Positions 9,132-18,327 of a DNA stretch of 52,878 nucleotides are shown here, one piece after another (the stretch's first letter is position 1; every line of letters starts with the position of its first letter). The DNA is from Lentilactobacillus kisonensis DSM 19906 = JCM 15041. Lineage in GTDB: Bacteria; Bacillota; Bacilli; Lactobacillales; Lactobacillaceae. The position numbers and the translations under genes are program-made. The DNA is taken from NCBI RefSeq assembly GCF_001434135.1, contig NZ_AZEB01000021.1, forward strand, positions 561-53,438, read 5' to 3'. The notes beneath the pieces were generated by a model. That model was not told the origin of the DNA. It did no database searches and saw nothing but the letters and a program-made list of their open reading frames with translations.

Positions 9132-10466
9132 TTGGATTACGCACATCAACAACTCGAAAGGGAAAAAGTCTTTCGAGACCCAGTTCACAACTATGTTCAT
9201 GTTAAATACCAAGTTATTTTAGATTTAATTAATACAAGTGAGTTTCAACGATTACGGCGAATTCATCAGCTAGGGACAACCTCGCTTATTTTTCATGGTG
9301 CTGAGCATACTCGCTTTGCCCATTCGCTGGGAGTTTATGAAATTGCCCGCCGGATTATTGAGTCATTTGAAGAAAATTTTCCATCAAAAATACCCGGTGA
9401 TGGTTTGTGGGACGATTCAGAAAAGCTTCTCACACTATGTGCAGCACTACTTCATGATATTGGTCATGGGGCATACTCACACACGTTTGAGCACATTTTT
9501 GGAACCGATCACGAACAAATTACCCGCGACATTATTACGTCTGATACCACCGAAATTAATCACGTTCTTGAGAAGGTTGGCCCTGATTTCCCAGAAAAGG
9601 TTGCCAGCGTCATTAATAAGACCTATCCAAACAAGCAGGTTGTCGAAATGATTTCCAGCCAATTAGATGCCGATCGCATGGATTACCTCCTCCGCGATGC
9701 TTACAACACTGGTGTAAAATATGGCACCTTCGACTTATCGCGGATTTTAGAGGTGATGCGGCCGTATCAGGATGGTATTTGTTTTGAAATGAGTGGCATG
9801 CATGCCGTTGAGGACTACATTGTCAGTCGATTTCAAATGTACCAGCAGGTCTACTTCCATCCCGTTTCTAGGTCAATGGAAGTGATCTTAAACCGTCTCC
9901 TACAGCGAGCCAACGAGATTTTTAGTGCCGAAGTAACGCACGATCCCCAAACACCTTATCTACTGTTGCCATTTTTCCACCATGATTTTAATTTAGACGA
10001 CTACCTTCAATTAGACGATGGCGTTTTAAATACTTACTTTATTCACTGGAAACGTTATCCAGATGATCTCTTAAGTAACTTGGCTAGCCGATTTATTGAC
10101 CGGAAACCATTGAAATCAGCTAAGTTCGACGATTCAACCAAAGATCTCTTGCCACGACTGCGCAAAATTATCGAGCAATCTGGATTTAATCCCAAGTATT
10201 ACACGGCAACCGACAATAGTTTCGATCTGCCTTACGATGCTTATCGACCAGGAAAAAAGCAAATCCAATTGATGCAAAACGATGGTACCCTTATCGAATT
10301 GTCGTCAATCAGTCCACTTGTCCGTGCCATTTCCGATAGGCAGTCCGGTGATAACCGTTTCTTCTTCCCCAGAGAAATCTTACGGCCAGAGGAAAACGTA
10401 GACTTATTTCAACCCGAGTACGACGAATTTAACAATCACATCCGAAATGACCAACTAATCAATTAA
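9132..10466 (+). CDS. HD-domain phosphohydrolase (YwfO/EF1143-like dNTPase)
   Basis: A 444-residue metal-dependent phosphohydrolase of the HD superfamily. Metal ligands are visible in order: RFAHSLGVYE (His), LLHDIGHGAYSH (His-Asp pair plus more His), and LDADRMDYLLRDA (distal Asp). The enterococcal homologue EF1143 hydrolyses dNTPs in a tetramer; the same activity is plausible here but inferred. The start is TTG, supported by TAAGGAGG eight bases upstream. It sits in an operon with lipL and a HAD phosphatase, an arrangement resembling the Bacillus ywf cluster. Confidence 0.9.
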   Translation: MDYAHQQLEREKVFRDPVHNYVHVKYQVILDLINTSEFQRLRRIHQLGTTSLIFHGAEHTRFAHSLGVYEIARRIIESFEENFPSKIPGDGLWDDSEKLLTLCAALLHDIGHGAYSHTFEHIFGTDHEQITRDIITSDTTEINHVLEKVGPDFPEKVASVINKTYPNKQVVEMISSQLDADRMDYLLRDAYNTGVKYGTFDLSRILEVMRPYQDGICFEMSGMHAVEDYIVSRFQMYQQVYFHPVSRSMEVILNRLLQRANEIFSAEVTHDPQTPYLLLPFFHHDFNLDDYLQLDDGVLNTYFIHWKRYPDDLLSNLASRFIDRKPLKSAKFDDSTKDLLPRLRKIIEQSGFNPKYYTATDNSFDLPYDAYRPGKKQIQLMQNDGTLIELSSISPLVRAISDRQSGDNRFFFPREILRPEENVDLFQPEYDEFNNHIRNDQLIN

Positions 10467-10484
10467 TCAGAGGAGAGATTTCCC

Positions 10485-11291
10485 ATGGATATCAAATTAG
10501 TCGCTATCGACATTGATGGCACTTTATTAAACGAAAAACACCAACTAGCCCAAGCAACAATTGACGCAATTCAGGCGGTCAGGCAAAGGGGCATTAAGGT
10601 AGTATTGTGCTCTGGTCGCCTACTTAGCGGCGTTCAACCTTACCTCGACCAGTTAGCCATTAGTGGCAATGATGAGTTTGCAATTACCTTTAACGGCGCG
10701 ATGGCTCAAACCTTATCTGGTGATGTGCTCGTTCACCACACCCTTGATTACGATGACTTTTTAGAGACCGAAATGCTCAGTCGCAAGTTTGGTGTTCACT
10801 TCCAGCTCGAAACGATTGACACGATTTATGCAACTAATCGGGATCTAAGCCCGTACACCATTGGAGAAAGTTATCTGGTACGATTACCAGTTAAGTATCG
10901 GGCTCCTGAAGACATTTCAAAGGATTTGGTCATTTCAAAGGTCATGATGATTGATGACCCTAAGTTGATCGCAAACGCCAACAACGGCATCTCTGACGAA
11001 CTTCGTAATAAACTATATATCGTTCAAAGTGAGCCCTTCTTCATCGAAATCATGAGTAAACAAGCTAATAAAGGCAAGACACTTGGAGAATTAGCAACTA
11101 AATTAGGCCTTACTGCTGACAATGTTATGGCCCTTGGTGACCAAGAAAATGACCTGACAATGATCAAATACGCTGGTTTAGGTGTCGCAATGGGCAATGG
11201 TATTAAAGCCGTTAAAGATGCCGCAACGTTCACAACTAAGCCTAACACTGAAAATGGTGTTGCTTACGCACTTAAGAAATATCTCCTTTAG
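10485..11291 (+). CDS. Cof-type HAD-IIB phosphatase
   Basis: A 268-residue haloacid dehalogenase-family phosphatase of the Cof/YidA group, acting on sugar phosphates or related metabolites. Motif I is AIDIDGTLLNE, motif II VVLCSGR, motif III a Lys around SKQANKGKTLGEL, motif IV MALGDQENDLTMI. The C2-type cap lies between motifs II and III. AGGAGA precedes the ATG, 18 bases after the HD gene. The substrate is not predictable. Confidence 0.92.
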   Translation: MDIKLVAIDIDGTLLNEKHQLAQATIDAIQAVRQRGIKVVLCSGRLLSGVQPYLDQLAISGNDEFAITFNGAMAQTLSGDVLVHHTLDYDDFLETEMLSRKFGVHFQLETIDTIYATNRDLSPYTIGESYLVRLPVKYRAPEDISKDLVISKVMMIDDPKLIANANNGISDELRNKLYIVQSEPFFIEIMSKQANKGKTLGELATKLGLTADNVMALGDQENDLTMIKYAGLGVAMGNGIKAVKDAATFTTKPNTENGVAYALKKYLL

Positions 11292-11336
11292 TTGATCACA
11301 AATAATCATAAAATAACCGTTTATCAATTGAGAAAC

Positions 11337-11381
11337 ACAAATAAGGCAATCCCTCAAAACTAAGAGGATTGCCTTATTTGT
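11337..11381. terminator. Bidirectional terminator
   Basis: AAATAAGGCAATCC, a loop containing its own CCTC/GAGG mini-stem, then GGATTGCCTTATTT. The long perfect stem lies between convergent genes and can serve both. Confidence 0.85.
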
Positions 11382-11411
11382 GTTTAAAGTTCACTTTTTT
11401 TCATTCATCAA

Positions 11412-11783
11412 TCAAATAATTGTTAATAAGATTCCCAGTACGATCAATAGACCACCCGTACTCAGACAAAAGCGGGCATACTTATTAACCTTAATTGGCT
11501 GGTTCTTAAGGCCAGCGACGTCTTTTGCCTTAGGATGTTTTGGATCATTTTCTGACTCTAAATCAGTTGGTTTCTTCTTGGGGATAAAGAACCGCCACCC
11601 AGTAAACAAATGACCTGACCCAACTACAAAAATCGAAGCCAACACGGTTAAAAATAGGCCAGCTAAAAAATCAAAATTTCCTAATCCAATTTTAGGAACT
11701 CCCACTAAAACTAGTAGGAGATTAACCAAGATGATTCCCGTAACACACACGGTTGTCAGGTGGTCTCTAAGCTTTTTGACCAT
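11412..11783 (-). CDS. DUF3899 membrane protein
   Basis: A 123-residue integral membrane protein of the DUF3899 family, function unknown. Three hydrophobic segments are visible: about residues 12-34, 38-62 (LAGLFLTVLASIFVVGSG) and 103-123 at the C-terminus. A hydrophilic loop (PKKKPTDLESENDPKHPKA) lies between the second and third. Its ATG overlaps the last base of the prs stop, so it is translated as part of the prs transcript. Confidence 0.8.
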   Translation of the reverse strand: MVKKLRDHLTTVCVTGIILVNLLLVLVGVPKIGLGNFDFLAGLFLTVLASIFVVGSGHLFTGWRFFIPKKKPTDLESENDPKHPKAKDVAGLKNQPIKVNKYARFCLSTGGLLIVLGILLTII

Positions 11784-12763
11784 TAACTTTCATCACCACG
11801 AAACCGATTTCGAAAGAGCGGGCTAACCGGCTTATCTTCATTAATTCGTTTAATTGCATCGCCAATTAACGGGCCAACCGAAACTTGCTCAATCTTATCT
11901 AACTGCTTGTCCTTAGGTAATTGGATTGTATCAGTCACCACCAATTGCTTGATTGGTGATTTCTTAATCCGCTCAATGGCCGGTCCAGAAAGAACTGGAT
12001 GCGTACAGCAAGCATAAACTTCAGAAGCACCAGCATCCATGAGTGCCTGCGCCCCTAAAGTAATTGTGCCGGCCGTATCGATCATGTCATCAATCATCAA
12101 ACAGCGTTTACCGGCCACGTCACCAATAATATTCATAATTTCGGCAACGTTTGCTTGGGGACGCCGCTTATCAATGATAGCAATTGGGGCTTTTAAGAAC
12201 TCCGCCAAAGCCCGTGCCCGAGAAACCCCACCATGATCAGGAGAAACCACAACGTCATCGCTGCCAAAGCCTTGTTTGATGAAATGATCAGCTAGTAGCG
12301 GTGCACCCATTAAATGGTCTACTGGGATATCGAAGAAGCCTTGAATCTGAGCCGCATGAAGGTCAAGTGAAACAACCCGGTCAACGCCATCTTTTTGAAG
12401 CATGTTAGCAACTAATTTGGCTGTGATCGGTTCTCTTGAACGGGCTTTTCGATCCTGACGAGCATATCCATAGTAAGGAATAACGACATTGATTGTTCCC
12501 GCGCTAGCCCTTCTTAATGCATCCACCATGATTAACAATTCCATTAAATTATCATTCACCGGTGCCGATGTTGACTGGATAATGAAGATATTATCCCCAC
12601 GGATACTTTCTTCAATGTTGATTCTGATTTCACCATCACTAAACCGGTCAACGGATGTCTTGCCAAGTGGTACACCAACGGTTTCGGCAATCTTCTCGGC
12701 TAATGGACGGTTCGAGTTTAACGCGAAAATTTTTAGTTTAGAATCAAAATATTGCTGAGACAT
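11783..12763 (-). CDS. prs: Ribose-phosphate pyrophosphokinase
   Basis: Prs makes PRPP from ribose 5-phosphate and ATP for purine, pyrimidine, His, Trp and NAD synthesis. The 326-residue protein has the class I pattern: [14 protein letters not shown], the flexible loop [16 protein letters not shown], the metal/ATP segment [20 protein letters not shown], and the PRPP-binding loop [16 protein letters not shown] precedes the ATG. It follows glmU as in Bacillus subtilis. Confidence 0.98.
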   Translation of the reverse strand: MSQQYFDSKLKIFALNSNRPLAEKIAETVGVPLGKTSVDRFSDGEIRINIEESIRGDNIFIIQSTSAPVNDNLMELLIMVDALRRASAGTINVVIPYYGYARQDRKARSREPITAKLVANMLQKDGVDRVVSLDLHAAQIQGFFDIPVDHLMGAPLLADHFIKQGFGSDDVVVSPDHGGVSRARALAEFLKAPIAIIDKRRPQANVAEIMNIIGDVAGKRCLMIDDMIDTAGTITLGAQALMDAGASEVYACCTHPVLSGPAIERIKKSPIKQLVVTDTIQLPKDKQLDKIEQVSVGPLIGDAIKRINEDKPVSPLFRNRFRGDES

Positions 12764-12842
12764 ATGATCCTCCCATACGTTTTATTAGTTCAATTCGCTT
12801 TCCCACATTGATTATACAATGTTTTCGCTATAAATTTCAGCG

Positions 12843-14219
12843 TTAATCCTTCTGATATGGTAATTTTTTAAAATAATCGGGTTTATTTGTCTGCCGACTT
12901 CGAGCAATCGCCATATCGTATTGGTTCACTTGGCGATTAATCGTTGAGCCAGCAGCAATAAACGAATGATCCGCAACATCTAGTGGGGCAATCAAATTCG
13001 AATTGCTGCCAATAAATGAATCGTCACCAACCGTGGTCTCGTGCTTGTGGGCACCATCATAATTGACAAAAATAACACCACAACCCACATTGATGTTCTT
13101 GCCAAGCTTGGCATTCCCTACGTAAGTCAAATGACCTACTTTCGTGCCTTCGCCAATGCTTGCCTTCTTCACTTCAACAAAGTTGCCAAGGTGAACGTGC
13201 TTGCCAATGAGGGCATCTGGCCGCAAGTGGCTGTTAGGCCCAATGTCTGAATAATCAAGCATTTCAGAGTGCTCAATTAACGATGATGTCACCGTTACGT
13301 GATCATGAATAACTGAATCGCGGATTTCAGAATTGGCGCCAATATAGCAATCCTCACCAATGACGGTGTTACCTTTCAATTGAACACCTGGCTCAATAAT
13401 AGTATCCGGGCCAATCTGAACATCGGAATCAATGTACGTTCGTTCTGGGTCAATCACTGAAATACCGTCTTTCATATGCCGCCGATTAATCCGCGACCGC
13501 ATAATTTTGGTGGCCGTCGCCAGTGCCAAACGATCATTAACCCCCATTGATTCGTCGAAGTCAACCATCTTGTAAGCGGCGATGGTTTCGCCCTCAGCCT
13601 TTAGGATTTCAATCACATCAGTTAAATAATACTCACCCTGAGCATTGTGATTATTAATCTTATGAAGGGCCTCAAATAAAGCCCGGTTGTCAAAAACATA
13701 AACGCCAGTGTTAATCTCATCGATGGCTTGTTCTTCTTTAGTTGCATCCTTTTGTTCGACAATTTTTTCAACAATTCCCAAATCATTGCGAACAATTCGA
13801 CCATAACCGGTTGGGTTAGGCGCTTTAGAAGTTAAAATGGTGACTTTTGCTTTTTTATTCTGATGATAAGTAAATAAATCTTCAAACGTCTTGGTGGTAA
13901 AGAGCGGCGTATCACCACTCACCACCATCGTCATCCCATCAAGGTCCCCTAACAGCTGTTCAGCCTGCAAAACAGCGTGGCCAGTCCCTAATTGCTTTTC
14001 CTGGACAACGTATTGCGTGCGGTCACCCAAATTATCACGAACTGCGTCGGCACCAAAGCCGACAACGGTCACAATATTATCCATCTGAGCACCTTCAACG
14101 GCAGTTAGGACATGATCGACCATCGTTTTGCCGCAAAGCCGGTGTAAAACCTTATATAGCTTGGATTTCATCCGGGTTCCCTTACCTGCTGCTAATATAA
14201 TTGTATTCTTTGTTGCCAT
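12843..14219 (-). CDS. glmU: Bifunctional UDP-GlcNAc pyrophosphorylase / GlcN-1-P acetyltransferase
   Basis: GlmU acetylates glucosamine 1-phosphate and then couples it to UTP, giving UDP-GlcNAc for MurA and teichoic acids. The 458-residue protein has the N-terminal Rossmann uridyltransferase with [18 protein letters not shown] and QLGTGHAV. From about residue 250 a left-handed beta helix of hexapeptide repeats follows ([27 protein letters not shown]), then the acetyltransferase site around [16 protein letters not shown]. It lies between purR and prs on the same strand. Confidence 0.98.
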   Translation of the reverse strand: MATKNTIILAAGKGTRMKSKLYKVLHRLCGKTMVDHVLTAVEGAQMDNIVTVVGFGADAVRDNLGDRTQYVVQEKQLGTGHAVLQAEQLLGDLDGMTMVVSGDTPLFTTKTFEDLFTYHQNKKAKVTILTSKAPNPTGYGRIVRNDLGIVEKIVEQKDATKEEQAIDEINTGVYVFDNRALFEALHKINNHNAQGEYYLTDVIEILKAEGETIAAYKMVDFDESMGVNDRLALATATKIMRSRINRRHMKDGISVIDPERTYIDSDVQIGPDTIIEPGVQLKGNTVIGEDCYIGANSEIRDSVIHDHVTVTSSLIEHSEMLDYSDIGPNSHLRPDALIGKHVHLGNFVEVKKASIGEGTKVGHLTYVGNAKLGKNINVGCGVIFVNYDGAHKHETTVGDDSFIGSNSNLIAPLDVADHSFIAAGSTINRQVNQYDMAIARSRQTNKPDYFKKLPYQKD

Positions 14220-14243
14220 TATAAATGTCTCCCCAAATGCGTT

Positions 14244-15071
14244 TTAATTAAAAATCTTTTCTAAATAATTGCCAGGTTGTGAAATGACGGTATTGTCCTT
14301 GGCATCAACTCTCATCAGTGATGTGTAATTACCAACTGACCGCCCATTTGGCGCAGTACTTTCGGCAACCACCCCGACACCAATCAAATTGGCATCAAAT
14401 TCCTCGACCATCGAAATCATGCCGCCAACGGTCCCGCCGCCACGCATATAATCATCAACGATTAAAACGTTGGAATCAGGTTTCAAGCTTCGTTTAGATA
14501 GCGACATCTTTTCAATCCTGGTAGAAGAACCAGACACATAGTTAACGTTAACCGTTGAACCTTCAGTAATTTCAGTGTCATGGCGAACAATGACAAACGG
14601 AACATTTAGGAAATCGGCAACGCTTTGCGCAATTGGCACGCCTTTAGTTGCAATCGTCATTACGGCATCAACACTCTGATTTAAATACTGAGTTGCAAAC
14701 ACTCGGCCAATTTGCCGCAGCGTTGCCGGACTACCAAGCAGGTCGGACATATACACATACCCACCAGGTAAATACCGGGTATTAGAAGACATTTGTTCAA
14801 TTAAGTTGTCAACGACCTCTTCAGCCTCTTCTTTTAAGATGTATGGCAAGAACCGGGTTCCTCCAGCGGCGCCAGGAATTGTTTCCAGCAATCCCGTCCC
14901 CCGGGCTTGGAAAGTTCGTTTTAAAATGGTTAAGTCTTCACTTATTGAGGACTTTGCGGATCCATAGCGTTCCGCAAAAAACGTCAACGGAACCAACGTA
15001 TGGGGCCGCTCAAGCAAGTATCTGGTCATGTCGATCAACCGATCACTTCTTCGTACTTTCAAAAATTCCAC
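14244..15071 (-). CDS. purR: Purine operon repressor PurR
   Basis: The Gram-positive PurR binds PurBox DNA, and PRPP releases it. The 275-residue protein has an N-terminal winged-helix domain (KVRRSDRLIDMTRYLLERPH, FFAERYGSAKSSISEDL). The C-terminal part is a phosphoribosyltransferase-like effector domain with the PRPP loop VLIVDDYMRGGGT and MTIATKGVPIAQ. The downstream glmU start is 24 bases away. A PurBox-like sequence lies in its own leader, which suggests autoregulation. Confidence 0.95.
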   Translation of the reverse strand: MEFLKVRRSDRLIDMTRYLLERPHTLVPLTFFAERYGSAKSSISEDLTILKRTFQARGTGLLETIPGAAGGTRFLPYILKEEAEEVVDNLIEQMSSNTRYLPGGYVYMSDLLGSPATLRQIGRVFATQYLNQSVDAVMTIATKGVPIAQSVADFLNVPFVIVRHDTEITEGSTVNVNYVSGSSTRIEKMSLSKRSLKPDSNVLIVDDYMRGGGTVGGMISMVEEFDANLIGVGVVAESTAPNGRSVGNYTSLMRVDAKDNTVISQPGNYLEKIFN

Positions 15072-15107
15072 CTCTACTTTTATGTAACATACACTAAAAT
15101 TTTATCA

Positions 15108-15123
15108 TAAATGTTCGTCTTTA
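15108..15123 (-). promoter_or_regulatory. Candidate PurBox upstream of purR
   Basis: On the minus strand AAGACGAACATTT resembles the PurBox (AWWWCCGAACWWT), with the CGAAC core intact. A TATAAT lies just upstream (15132-15127), so the site would overlap the start of transcription. Only one box is seen; B. subtilis sites are normally paired. Confidence 0.35.
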
Positions 15124-15161
15124 GGAGATTATATCGAAAAATAACCTAAATTGACATCATT

Positions 15162-15965
15162 TTATTCACTTTTACTTCGAATAAAGTTGTAGAAGAGTGA
15201 AATCCCATAAATGATTGCTTCAATTGAGGCAATGAAAAACGTTACCGGCCAATTTGTCAGATAACCTAAATATAGTCCAACCCAAACCCCAAATAACGCA
15301 AATAGAATTGCGAGTGACATCATACGAAGCACTGTGTGAGCAAAATATTTCGCGCTTGAGGCGGGCAACGTCAGCAACACGAAGATCAATAACGAACCAA
15401 CAATTTGGGCAGCAACGCTCACACTAAAAGCCAACATGATTAAGAAAATAATTGAAATCAAGTTTCGATGAATATGATTGGTTTGTGACCCAATCGCATC
15501 AAAAGAATCGTCTTTTAAATTTCTAAAAATTAATAGCAAAACAACTAATACTAAAATCGATAATGCCGCCATTTGGATAACGTCTTGACGACTAATCCCA
15601 ATGACACTCCCAAATAAAATATTAGTCGCATAGCTGGCATTTTTCCGCGATAACGACAAAAATAGGATCCCTAGACCAATGAATAGGCCAGAAATGGCAC
15701 TGATCACAGATTCACGTCGCGATTCAACGGCTCCGCTTAACTCGCCCACCATAATTGAACTAACCGTGGTAAATGCTAGCATCCCGTTTAACGGTGTCCA
15801 ACCAATAAAGATCCCAAATGCCGCGCCAGCAAACCCAATTTCAGACAGAGTATGGGTCATAAAGGGCATATTCCTAGCAACAACAAAGACCCCCATCATC
15901 CCACTGACAATGGCAATCAACGTCCCAGCCAGATAAGCATTTTGCATAAATTCAAAACTAAACAT
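15162..15965 (-). CDS. znuB: Metal (zinc) ABC transporter permease
   Basis: This is the membrane subunit of an ABC-3 family zinc/manganese importer. The 267-residue protein has about eight hydrophobic segments, with the family pattern MPFMTHTLSEIGFAGAAFG early and AAQIVGSLLIFVLLTLPAS late. I start at the ATG at 15965, which has AAGGAGGG in front and overlaps the end of the ATPase gene. Upstream codons in the same frame lack a ribosome binding site and overlap the ATPase much further. A Zur-like operator upstream of the ATPase points to zinc. No binding-protein gene is adjacent. Confidence 0.88.
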   Translation of the reverse strand: MFSFEFMQNAYLAGTLIAIVSGMMGVFVVARNMPFMTHTLSEIGFAGAAFGIFIGWTPLNGMLAFTTVSSIMVGELSGAVESRRESVISAISGLFIGLGILFLSLSRKNASYATNILFGSVIGISRQDVIQMAALSILVLVVLLLIFRNLKDDSFDAIGSQTNHIHRNLISIIFLIMLAFSVSVAAQIVGSLLIFVLLTLPASSAKYFAHTVLRMMSLAILFALFGVWVGLYLGYLTNWPVTFFIASIEAIIYGISLFYNFIRSKSE

Positions 15966-16641
15966 ACTGGCCCTCCTTATTTTCATTGTGCAAATCCGCA
16001 ATTGGTCCAGATTCGTACTTCCCCTTTTGAAGCCAAAGGTAATGGTCTGGGTATTCATGGATCATTTGCATATCATGGGAAACAAAGAAAATCGTGAGCC
16101 CCATCGTTTTATTCAACCGAAAAACGACATCCAACAATTCCTTCTTGGTATTTGGGTCAAGACTTGCAGTGGACTCATCGAGAATCAATAAATCCGGATG
16201 ATTAATTAAGGCCTGTGCTAAATAGGCTTTTTGCTTTTCGCCACCGGATGCCAAACCAAGTGGGCGATTAGCAATCTGTTCCAAACCAACCTGTTTGATA
16301 ACCTGATTCACCCGAGCCCGTTCTTTCTTCGATAGCCATGGCAATTTGAGACCAGTAAAATTTAACGCCACAAAATCCTTGATTGACAGAGGGTATTCAA
16401 CATCGACATTTCGGAATTGTGGGACGTATCCGATTCGAATGCCTTGCTTAATAATCACCTTTCCAACACCTGGATGTAGTTGCCCTAAAATTACCCGAAC
16501 CAGGGTCGTCTTGCCAATCCCATTTTCACCGATAACACCAAGAAAGTCACCCCGGTTAACTTGAAAACTGAGGTCTGAAAAGACCGGATGATTTGGAAAA
16601 CTAAGTGACAAGTTTTCAACTGAAATTAATGTTTCACTCAA
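15958..16641 (-). CDS. znuC: Metal (zinc) ABC transporter ATP-binding protein
   Basis: The ATPase partner of the permease downstream. Its 227 residues contain Walker A GENGIGKTTLVR, the Q-loop region IGYVPQFRNVD, the signature LASGGEKQKAYLAQAL, Walker B LLILDES and the H-loop FFVSHDMQM. It matches the ZnuC/AdcC/MntB group. The stop overlaps the permease start, showing translational coupling. The promoter upstream has a TTGACA -35 and a Fur-family palindrome, so zinc-dependent repression is the likely control. Confidence 0.9.
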   Translation of the reverse strand: MSETLISVENLSLSFPNHPVFSDLSFQVNRGDFLGVIGENGIGKTTLVRVILGQLHPGVGKVIIKQGIRIGYVPQFRNVDVEYPLSIKDFVALNFTGLKLPWLSKKERARVNQVIKQVGLEQIANRPLGLASGGEKQKAYLAQALINHPDLLILDESTASLDPNTKKELLDVVFRLNKTMGLTIFFVSHDMQMIHEYPDHYLWLQKGKYESGPIADLHNENKEGQYV

Positions 16642-16669
16642 ATGAAGACCTCCAACAATTATTGTAAAA

Positions 16670-16715
16670 AGTAATAATTACTATTTTAGTTTAGATTAAA
16701 TCGAGATTTTGTCAA
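16670..16715 (-). promoter_or_regulatory. znuCB promoter with Zur-like operator
   Basis: On the minus strand -35 TTGACA (16715-16710), 16 bases, -10 TAAACT (16693-16688). The palindrome AGTAATAATTACT lies at 16682-16670. Its TAATnATTA core matches the B. subtilis Zur box (TCGTAATnATTACGA) and the wider Fur family. Confidence 0.6.
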
Positions 16716-16735
16716 TTGCCAAATGCATAATTAAA

Positions 16736-16777
16736 GGGTTGCTTAACCAAAACTAAAGCTTTGTTTTGGGGCAACCC
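16736..16777 (-). terminator. ispE terminator
   Basis: On the minus strand GGGTTGCCCCAAAAC, a loop, then GTTTTGGTTAAGCAACCC-like pairing with a four-base bulge, followed by TTTAATT. It lies about 60 bases after the ispE stop. Confidence 0.7.
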
Positions 16778-16835
16778 AGCGTATTTGTATAAACATTCAT
16801 GGATACCAGCAGGTCAACCAGCCTGTTAGAAATAA

Positions 16836-17708
16836 TTATAAGCTAGCACCGTGGTTAATTGGCTGCGTTACGTATACTTCATGGCAGAAACCCGAAATAC
16901 TATTATAAACCCGACGAGCACGGGACTCACTATGGCAAACTCCAAAAACGGTGGGTCCGCTGCCGCTCATCTGAGAGCCATCAGCACCGTATTTCAAAAG
17001 GCGTTCCTTAATAACTTGGATTTGGGGGTGGTTGGCGGTGGTAATTGGTTCTAGTGTGTTCCCCATACTTGCCACGATCTGATGATAATCAGATTGCATA
17101 ATTCCAGCCAACAAACCATCAATATCTGGATGATCAATCTGAATATGCCGAAGCCTCCGGACAATTCGTGGCGTTGACACACTAACGTTTGGCTTAGCAA
17201 GGATAAACCACATCTTAGGTAGGGACTTTAAGGGTGTTACAATCTCACCCCGACCACTAACCAAAGCAGTTCTCCCATAGACACAGTACGGAACATCTGA
17301 GTCAATCGCTAACCCCAGTTTAGCCATTTCAGCTAGTGAAAGGCCCGTCGCAAACATCTCATTTAAGGTTCTTAAAACAGCTGCTGCGTCAGACGAGCCA
17401 CCACCTAAACCAGCGGCAACCGGGATGCTTTTTTCGATCGTAATCGTCAGCCCACTCTTTACGCCCGTATGCCTCAAAAAAAGATGAGCGGCTTGATAAG
17501 CTAGGTTTCGTTTATCATTGGGCAAAAAACCACTATCAGAAATAATTCGGATTCTTGAAGAAGAATTCGTCTCAATCTGCACATGATCACTTAGGCCAAT
17601 CGAAGTCATGACCATCCGCCATTCGATAGTACCATCTGGGTGAGTATACGGGACATCAAGCCCTAAATTCAATTTGGCTGGAGCTCGAACAATCCGCTTC
17701 ATCGACAT
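16836..17708 (-). CDS. ispE: 4-diphosphocytidyl-2-C-methyl-D-erythritol kinase (IspE)
   Basis: IspE is a GHMP kinase of the non-mevalonate (MEP) isoprenoid pathway. The 290-residue protein starts near KRIVRAPAKLNLGLDV (substrate/ATP segment), has the GHMP glycine loop PVAAGLGGGSSDAAAVLR, and ends with the third motif GADGSQMSGSGPTVFG. The start at 17708 is preceded by GGAG seven bases upstream; ATG at 17702 is an alternative. Position between veg and purR is the Bacillus order. The window also encodes HMG-CoA reductase, so isoprenoids probably come from mevalonate and this gene may be a leftover or have another role. Confidence 0.92.
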   Translation of the reverse strand: MSMKRIVRAPAKLNLGLDVPYTHPDGTIEWRMVMTSIGLSDHVQIETNSSSRIRIISDSGFLPNDKRNLAYQAAHLFLRHTGVKSGLTITIEKSIPVAAGLGGGSSDAAAVLRTLNEMFATGLSLAEMAKLGLAIDSDVPYCVYGRTALVSGRGEIVTPLKSLPKMWFILAKPNVSVSTPRIVRRLRHIQIDHPDIDGLLAGIMQSDYHQIVASMGNTLEPITTANHPQIQVIKERLLKYGADGSQMSGSGPTVFGVCHSESRARRVYNSISGFCHEVYVTQPINHGASL

Positions 17709-17940
17709 CCCCCCACTCCACAAGTGTGCGCCAATATCATTAAGAAATTATTATTGATCACACTCTGATTAAGAAAATTATACTAAATAATGACCCTATT
17801 GTCAGTGTTTATCCCGTAAAAACGGTAAAAAAAGAGACCGAATATCAATCGCCGTTTTTAGTTTTGTGTGGCTACTTGACCACCACTCTTCTATTCGTAC
17901 AAACCGCGCTATACAGCATTATGGCAACAAAATGGCAAAA

Positions 17941-17966
17941 TAAAAAGGCCATCTGGCCCCCAAAAA
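17941..17966 (-). terminator. veg terminator
   Basis: On the minus strand GGGGGCCAGATGGCC followed by TTTTTATTTT, starting about 16 bases after the veg stop. The stem is short and GC-rich. Confidence 0.65.
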
Positions 17967-17981
17967 AATTAATCCTACCCG

Positions 17982-18230
17982 CTAGTTCACTTGAGCAGCA
18001 TCAAAATCAACTTCAATATTCTTCGTCAAAATATCGGTATAGCTGTAAGAAACTCGTTCAAAGCTGGATTTCCCTGGATCCAACTCGACAACAAAGACTG
18101 CCGGAAAAGTTTCCTTTAAAATCCCATGACGCTTAGTGGTTTTTCTTCGACCAATTTGCGAAGTCACTAAAACGTGTTGACCAATGTGGTCGTCCATCTT
18201 ATGCTTAATCACTGATAAAGTAATTGGCAT
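17982..18230 (-). CDS. veg: Veg family protein
   Basis: Veg is a small, highly expressed protein of Bacilli; in B. subtilis it promotes biofilm matrix expression. The 82-residue protein starts MPITLSVIKHKMDDHIGQ and contains GRRKTTKRHGILKETFPAVF and the C-terminal RVSYSYTDILTKNIEV, a small SH3-like beta fold. The ATG at 18230 is preceded by GAGGTGATTTGG. An upstream in-frame extension lacks a ribosome binding site. Neighbours rsmA and ispE match the Bacillus order. Confidence 0.93.
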   Translation of the reverse strand: MPITLSVIKHKMDDHIGQHVLVTSQIGRRKTTKRHGILKETFPAVFVVELDPGKSSFERVSYSYTDILTKNIEVDFDAAQVN

Positions 18231-18327
18231 CCAAATCACCTCACGATGGTTCATTATACCACGCAGGTTATAAAATCGCAAATTCTACCACAAACGACTT
18301 TTACTTTCAACCACAAATCTTTAAAGA

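Noticed and set aside
16795-16835. CAGCCTGTTAGAAA near the ispE stop, considered as another repeat remnant
   Set aside because: Only the GTTAGAA stretch matches and there is no partner arm.
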